This document shows, one piece after another, positions 60,001 through 64,000 of a stretch of DNA of 64,000 bases; within the stretch, counting starts at the first letter, position 1, and each line of letters begins with the position of its first letter. Location: assembly GCF_018449725.1 (NCBI RefSeq), contig NZ_JAAVVC010000019.1, positions 62,001 through 126,000 on the forward strand. The letters are read 5' to 3'. Source of the DNA: Pseudomonas sp. dw_612 (GTDB lineage Bacteria; Pseudomonadota; Gammaproteobacteria; Pseudomonadales; Pseudomonadaceae). The notes under the pieces were generated by a model that ran no database searches, had not been told where the DNA came from, and saw only the letters and a list, made by a program, of their open reading frames with translations. Position numbers and translations under genes: made by a program.

Positions 60001-63000
60001 GGTCGAAGTGCAAAGCGAGCAGATCGCGCAATTGGAACTGTCCTCAGGGGTGCGCGTAGAGAACATGCTGGTGCCAGGCACCTTAAAAGGTCCGGATGTT
60101 GCCAGCAGCCGAAAACGCTTGGCCAGTGCCCGGGGCCAGTCGCTGCTCAGCAACCCGCGGCTGGGCAAAAGCCTGATGGAGCTCGACAGCCATTGGTGGG
60201 GTCAACAGATCACCCAGGCCAGTAGCGACCTGCAAGCCAAAAACCAACTGACCAGCGACTTTATTCCGTTGTTTGAAACCCTGGAAATCAATCCCCGGGG
60301 CGACTATCAACTGAGCCTGATCAAACCGGAAAAAAACGGCGTGCCCGAACAACTGGTGCGCGTCACGACGGAGGATCAGCGCTTCCTGCGCATCAAGAAT
60401 CACCTCAGCGAACTCTTCGACAAACTGACCACGCGCCGGCCATCCGTTATCGATCCGACCCATGCTGGCGCGGTACACACGCTCAACAGCGGTTTTGCGG
60501 TCCAGGCCTTGATGAATGCGCTGCGCGGTGGCGAGGGCGAGGACCGAAACCTGACCCTGGCCGTGCGGTTGCACGCTTATGTGAACTACGCGCAAATCGT
60601 CCATGGTCTGGTCTCCGATATCGCCGGCGTCGTCAGTCTGGTGCGCCAGGGTCTGGCTCAAGAGCGGCTGATCGCGCAGACCAGTTCCACGGTAGCGGGC
60701 GAGGCGCTCGGCCATGTGGCCGGTGAGGGCGTCGGCACGTTGCTGGGGCTGGTCAACGTCGGGTTCGATATCTATCAGTTGAACCAGGCGGACAACGATG
60801 TGGATGTCGCCCGGTTCGGCACCCAACTGGCCTTCGATTCGGCCAGTGTTGTGCTGGGCGCTGCGGGCCTGGGCGCGGGGCTGGCGTCGGCGGCTACGGC
60901 GGCCGCGTTTCTCGGCGGGGCGTCGGTGATCGTTGGCGGGTTGGCCATCGGCGTGGCCGCATTGGCCCAGGGCTTTGCCACGTTGGCGGAACGCTCGAAA
61001 CAGGTGGGGCTGTTTTTCGATGAGCTGGATCATGCGTATCGCGGTGCTCCCTTCCATTGGAGCGCGCAACAGAACGCCTGGCAGGCACATCCGAAACTGG
61101 TGATCCAGAGCCTGAACCTGCGCGACGGCGTGGTGACGTACGACAGTCAGCGACTGTTCCCGCTGCGCGATCACTTCGGTGTGCCGGATTATGAGGCGGA
61201 CTACGATCGGGCGATCAATCTACGGCAGAGTCTCGGACTACCAGACTCGGGCACGTTCCGTCCCGCCGCTGGCGAGGTGATCATCCTTCCCTGCACGCCT
61301 CGAACGTTCTACGGCTACGACTACACCTTTCTACCCGGAGCCACCAACCGCCATGACAAGGGTTTCGACATCGTTCGGCGCCTGGAGAAAAAGAATCCGG
61401 ACGGGACGTGGCAGTTTATGTTCACTTTCTGGGCGTTTCCGGGCGAATACATCGTCAAGGGGATTTACCCCGCTTACCGGCCTCACACCCCGACCCTCAT
61501 CCAGATCAAACTCGACGATGTGCCCCGCACGCTGGTCGTGCCGACGTTGCTCAAAAACTGGCATGGGCAGATCGCCTATGAGATTGAGGTCAGCGATGCG
61601 CCGGGCACATTGATGCTCAACCAAGGGGTGAACGTTTTATTCAAGTCGTCGAGTTTCAAGACGCTGTCATGGACGCTGCTGGCGACCTGGGCGCAGGAGA
61701 GCGACGTACGGTTTATGAGCGGTGGTGCCCTGAGCGTCGGAGGGGTCAACGTTGCCTTCCGTGGCGAGGCGCATTTCGAGGTCACGCTGCATCTGTCGGG
61801 TAACAATGGCTTTCGGGTCGACCATCGCCAGCAGGCCTTGATCCCGCTGGAAGTGGATGCGCTGCCGGGAACGGATGCGCAGGCCTTGCAATTGCACTTC
61901 AAGGCGCTGGCCGGTGAACATCGACTGGAGCAACCGTACACGCCCGTGCACCAGTTCCTGATCCCGTTCGATGAACCCACGGATAAACGCTACACCACCG
62001 CCTACTACGATTCGGCCGAGGACCGTTTTCTCTACATTCAGGACGATGATGTCTGGTCGCCCGCTGATCCGCTGCTGGGCGCGGTGATTGATGGCTCGGC
62101 GTATTTCTATCACCCGCAGAGTGTCGAGGTGTTCAGGACCGATGTGGTCAGCGGCCTGATCAGCCATCGCTATCGCCTGATGCTCAAGCGCGGAGAGTTC
62201 GCCATCACGCAATGTTCGGCGGTGCCCGGCGGGGTCAAGGTTGTTCAGGAAGTGATCGACGGTCATCAAGGTTACAGTCTGGAATATCTGCTCACCGATA
62301 CGGGTGTGTTTCTCAACTCGCTGACCCTTGGTATGGACGCCAACCTGGAGAATGTTCTGGGGCAAACGCCGACACTTACCGACTGGAAGCCGCTGCTGGG
62401 CAATTATGTCGACTGGCCCGACGTGCGCTCGTCAGCGCGTTTCGAAACGTCAGTCTGGCAATTGGCGGCTTTCGTTGCCGTTCACTGGCATCCAGAGCAA
62501 GGCCGGTCCGACATGAGCTGGGTGCGCAGCAGCGATGGTTTGATTGTTCGACCGCTGCCCCAGCACCATCACGCCCGGGGCTGGAAGGATTCGGAAAAGG
62601 CCTTGAACCAATCAAGTCTGTTGGCACCGGGCGGTACTGAAGGGGATGTGTTTGTCGTGTACAAACACAACAGCTCGCGCCTGTGCGTGCAGCGTCGTTC
62701 CCTCTTGGATGGGCAGGTTGTGTTGTCGTCGCAGTGGACGACACTCAAGGGGCTCAAGAACGTGGTGGAGACGCAGGAAGGCTGCCTGGCCCTGACCGAC
62801 GAGGGGCTGTTCTACGACGTGACGCCCACGGGCCAGTTGCAACTGGGCGGGCTGACCGAGGTCTGGTTCAAGGACCGGCCGCGATGGTGGACACAACTGC
62901 CGGCCGTGGTGGCCGACGTGCCGTCCACCACGCTGGCGCTGATCGGGTTGAGCAATGCTCGCGGTGATGGACGTTTGTGCGCCTGGTATCTCGACGGTCG

Positions 63001-64000
63001 ACTGGTGCTGGCCGATCTGGGGCACGGCAAGGAAGTGCGAGTGCTGGGGGCGACCCCGGATAACGCGTCGGTCTGGTTGTTCGACATCGCCACCGGCGAG
63101 CTCTATCGCCAGTCCTTTGTCGATGACAAACAACTGCCGAACGCCTTCGGCGACGGCACTCGGTTACTGGCTCCTGATGCACTGCCCGCGCCGCGACCGC
63201 TTTGGAATCCATGGACCTTCGCTGAGGTAACGCGCCGTGGCGCCAGTCTGCTGGCCACGACCGTGGAAGGCGTCCAGATGGAACTGAACCATCAGGAACC
63301 CCCATTGATCACCGGCGTCGACAGCCAATGGGTGCGGGAACACGCCGATGCCTTGGTCGAACATCTCAAGGTGCTGGTGGACAGTACACAGCGTTGTGCC
63401 CTGTTGCTCAGCGTGGCTCATCCTGTTCGTCAACAATGGTTTGTCAGCAGCAGCGGGCGATTGATCGACGCGGCCAACGTGCCTCGTCCCGAGTCATCCG
63501 TGGCGCTGGGCACTCAGCGGTACACCAATGTCTTGCTGTTCGATGCCACCGACGGTTTATTGCGCCGCTATCCGCTCATCAACGCCGCTGGGCCGCTGGG
63601 CTATGTACAACGCAACGCCGATACGCTGACAGTGGAAAGCAACCTGAAGCTCGATGATGTGCTGCCATTGATTCCCGACGATGTCAGCACTTTGATCCTG
63701 CGTCTGGGCCATAACGGCGCCAAATGCCGACTGTCAAAAGCAGCCTGGCGTCGGCTGGAATCGGTGATCGTCGATTGCCGACCGCCCCTGGGCAAACAGG
63801 CGACGACACTGGTCAAGCTGGACTGGGCGCTGGACTCTGCGGAGCAACTGATCGTCAGCCTGGTGGATGAACACTTGGTGATGCTCGATCCTGTCACGTG
63901 TCACAGCCTGATATTCCGGGACGCCTATGCGAAGGACGTCACGCTGCGCGGCCGGATCGTGGTTGCCATCAAGGGTTATCGTTCTATGGCTGTGGCGGAT
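57020..64000 (+). CDS. Giant glycosyltransferase toxin, LifA/TcdB-like, 3' end outside the window
   Basis: At least 2327 codons without a stop; no signal peptide. Residues about 118-560 resemble the glucosyltransferase domain of large clostridial toxins: HFVWLGG (W126), a D293xxR296 pair in AAASDLVRAEAL and the metal-binding D309-V-D311 in GGAYTDVDNLPP, with spacings equal to TcdB D270/R273/D286/D288; a TGP motif follows near 507. Residues about 840-960 look like a YopT/C58 cysteine protease: C845 in GRRCYPLVLA, H931 in SDNHAMLV, D950 in FYDPN. Residues about 1200-1325 are a long Ala/Gly-rich hydrophobic stretch like the TcdA/TcdB pore region. The rest, about 1000 residues seen, is beta-rich and unassigned. 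This order matches lymphostatin LifA/Efa1. The target would be a eukaryotic host protein; delivery route unknown. Confidence 0.82.
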   Translation, partial: MSPHEVVSGREYVGIADLLSRSELERILAPYKKTDQYDAILRYYQGCIDAQNDQALLRPLVLLQESLNSLVPPLRRRRETDEPLASGEAIFELHQKVSDYGNRVAQSVETLKSALPSVPKKLHFVWLGGGVGDIQRDYINVWKQVMSKDGHTLMLWYDADALLAYETNRIIVQAAKADAMATGGAKLADPIELGNLYIERLMPLKEQLYTHLRGAQERGESADEARIDLLVRAYGQDEQTLRALRDKHVLSMSALESKDLVLRDLQRLEQPLRTEDIYQREINLRGNFAAASDLVRAEALSIEGGAYTDVDNLPPLMEHLGGVDISAFADNARLEVLQLLLEHNPEWMPGRVADRYKKFSDTIPPDKRAVLEAFAKSRPALNDVFHAPENLHVRPDGLRAVAVGGTVSNAFMIAHPGSATLDAVIDRFLINYEVVKTTARKAIEQNVSHSDFPAMTRLALAAAVEQFGPLEKLTDMEAYAIEALARGAADYYSDGLYPGSENTIFLTGPVAMIEGIGDYEKSNLTPRTAEELRQLIAIKNSGTVNRQTEEELDHSWKENESNSAQWLIDEKKRWQEGRFAARYNGDVTQLLKRQTIDFEAGWPVVEGRHVLSTRILQQLLDHLGEPFLRAMSRGGDTSVTFDKRLPLDFDDRQAIIGQDVRSFPPIGLGDATTWRLSSLEVFEQLASGSLLLEQLSAAQRLLLGQLLGLDSLDNRSFETVTGELDNLARKVSEKGLAGRYAVIEEQLFKYKASEFVAGLASPVEEPTLHGANALLLKYNAMEKPLSLRQWGQHVSRIQHMAKTEFRERLAERSGELMGSFSEGEASFVPQDLLFDGFGDTIGRRCYPLVLAMAAAVANGKAAVTALRERFYLSVLAPEDSNSQRFVHAIEALHGVEMGEGGTAPRVNLQRVVALLEARTTTSTLMLNSDNHAMLVAKTWVGDRSTYHFYDPNLGIFEFANPEGMLSDLSNFFVDMGMADYYSAYGERGQPTFDLVEVQSEQIAQLELSSGVRVENMLVPGTLKGPDVASSRKRLASARGQSLLSNPRLGKSLMELDSHWWGQQITQASSDLQAKNQLTSDFIPLFETLEINPRGDYQLSLIKPEKNGVPEQLVRVTTEDQRFLRIKNHLSELFDKLTTRRPSVIDPTHAGAVHTLNSGFAVQALMNALRGGEGEDRNLTLAVRLHAYVNYAQIVHGLVSDIAGVVSLVRQGLAQERLIAQTSSTVAGEALGHVAGEGVGTLLGLVNVGFDIYQLNQADNDVDVARFGTQLAFDSASVVLGAAGLGAGLASAATAAAFLGGASVIVGGLAIGVAALAQGFATLAERSKQVGLFFDELDHAYRGAPFHWSAQQNAWQAHPKLVIQSLNLRDGVVTYDSQRLFPLRDHFGVPDYEADYDRAINLRQSLGLPDSGTFRPAAGEVIILPCTPRTFYGYDYTFLPGATNRHDKGFDIVRRLEKKNPDGTWQFMFTFWAFPGEYIVKGIYPAYRPHTPTLIQIKLDDVPRTLVVPTLLKNWHGQIAYEIEVSDAPGTLMLNQGVNVLFKSSSFKTLSWTLLATWAQESDVRFMSGGALSVGGVNVAFRGEAHFEVTLHLSGNNGFRVDHRQQALIPLEVDALPGTDAQALQLHFKALAGEHRLEQPYTPVHQFLIPFDEPTDKRYTTAYYDSAEDRFLYIQDDDVWSPADPLLGAVIDGSAYFYHPQSVEVFRTDVVSGLISHRYRLMLKRGEFAITQCSAVPGGVKVVQEVIDGHQGYSLEYLLTDTGVFLNSLTLGMDANLENVLGQTPTLTDWKPLLGNYVDWPDVRSSARFETSVWQLAAFVAVHWHPEQGRSDMSWVRSSDGLIVRPLPQHHHARGWKDSEKALNQSSLLAPGGTEGDVFVVYKHNSSRLCVQRRSLLDGQVVLSSQWTTLKGLKNVVETQEGCLALTDEGLFYDVTPTGQLQLGGLTEVWFKDRPRWWTQLPAVVADVPSTTLALIGLSNARGDGRLCAWYLDGRLVLADLGHGKEVRVLGATPDNASVWLFDIATGELYRQSFVDDKQLPNAFGDGTRLLAPDALPAPRPLWNPWTFAEVTRRGASLLATTVEGVQMELNHQEPPLITGVDSQWVREHADALVEHLKVLVDSTQRCALLLSVAHPVRQQWFVSSSGRLIDAANVPRPESSVALGTQRYTNVLLFDATDGLLRRYPLINAAGPLGYVQRNADTLTVESNLKLDDVLPLIPDDVSTLILRLGHNGAKCRLSKAAWRRLESVIVDCRPPLGKQATTLVKLDWALDSAEQLIVSLVDEHLVMLDPVTCHSLIFRDAYAKDVTLRGRIVVAIKGYRSMAVAD

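Overview
The window is a piece of a Pseudomonas chromosome, most likely of the P. fluorescens group. The evidence is high GC, gene content and order that resemble P. aeruginosa (braCDEFG, desT-ureEFG, ureDAB with an embedded acetyltransferase, the cobKDL/cobGHIJ divergon), and many intergenic inverted repeats of the kinds typical of fluorescent pseudomonads: a TGTGGGAGCGGGCTTGCTCGCGA family and a GTAGGAGCTGCCGAAGGCTG family. Most of it is core-like metabolism and transport. No rRNA, tRNA, CRISPR array, phage or transposase gene was seen.

Layout. 1-4333: the 3' end of braC, then braDEFG, a branched-chain amino acid ABC importer, closed by a terminator. 4393-5241: a gene-free stretch carrying a dense cluster of DnaA-box-like 9-mers between two inverted repeats. 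5359-8447: a YdfG-type dehydrogenase, a cation diffusion facilitator and an AGE-family sugar isomerase. 8631-11944: a HupE/UreJ nickel permease, the urease accessory genes ureG, ureF and ureE, and a DesT-like TetR regulator. 12105-26640: a mixed region with a secreted 14-residue-repeat protein, an AsmA-like protein, a ferritin-like protein, a LysR regulator, an azoreductase/SMR pair, a lipase, a divergent EamA/AraC pair, a PsiF protein, a PerM-like permease, YegD and CbpA/CbpM chaperones, and a histidine kinase.

26924-37473 (minus strand) forms one functional block for urea: urtABCDE (urea ABC importer), ureD, ureA, two GNAT acetyltransferases, ureB and ureC. Upstream of urtA there is a good sigma-54 -24/-12 element, with an NtrC-like site about 110 bp further up, so the block is probably switched on under nitrogen limitation. 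ureEFG and hupE lie about 16 kb away and complete the nickel enzyme.

37848-48304 (minus) is a metal-uptake block. It holds a TonB receptor with an FecCD-type ABC importer, preceded by a Zur-like box (a zinc link is possible), and a copper set: a PepSY membrane protein, an OprC receptor with intact CxxxM/HxM copper ligands, a PCu(A)C periplasmic copper chaperone and two DUF2946 proteins. A HigBA/RelE-type toxin-antitoxin pair follows. 49190-56709 is the aerobic cobalamin block, cobK-cbiD-cobL divergent from cobG-cobH-cobI-cobJ, with cobJ fused to a CbiG-like domain.

57020 to the window end is the most striking gene: a protein of more than 2327 residues. It has a large-clostridial-toxin-type glycosyltransferase domain with the active-site spacing preserved, a YopT/C58-like Cys-His-Asp segment and a long hydrophobic pore-like region, the order seen in LifA/Efa1 lymphostatin-type toxins. 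It sits downstream of an AT-rich leader just after the cob terminator, and its 3' end is outside the window.
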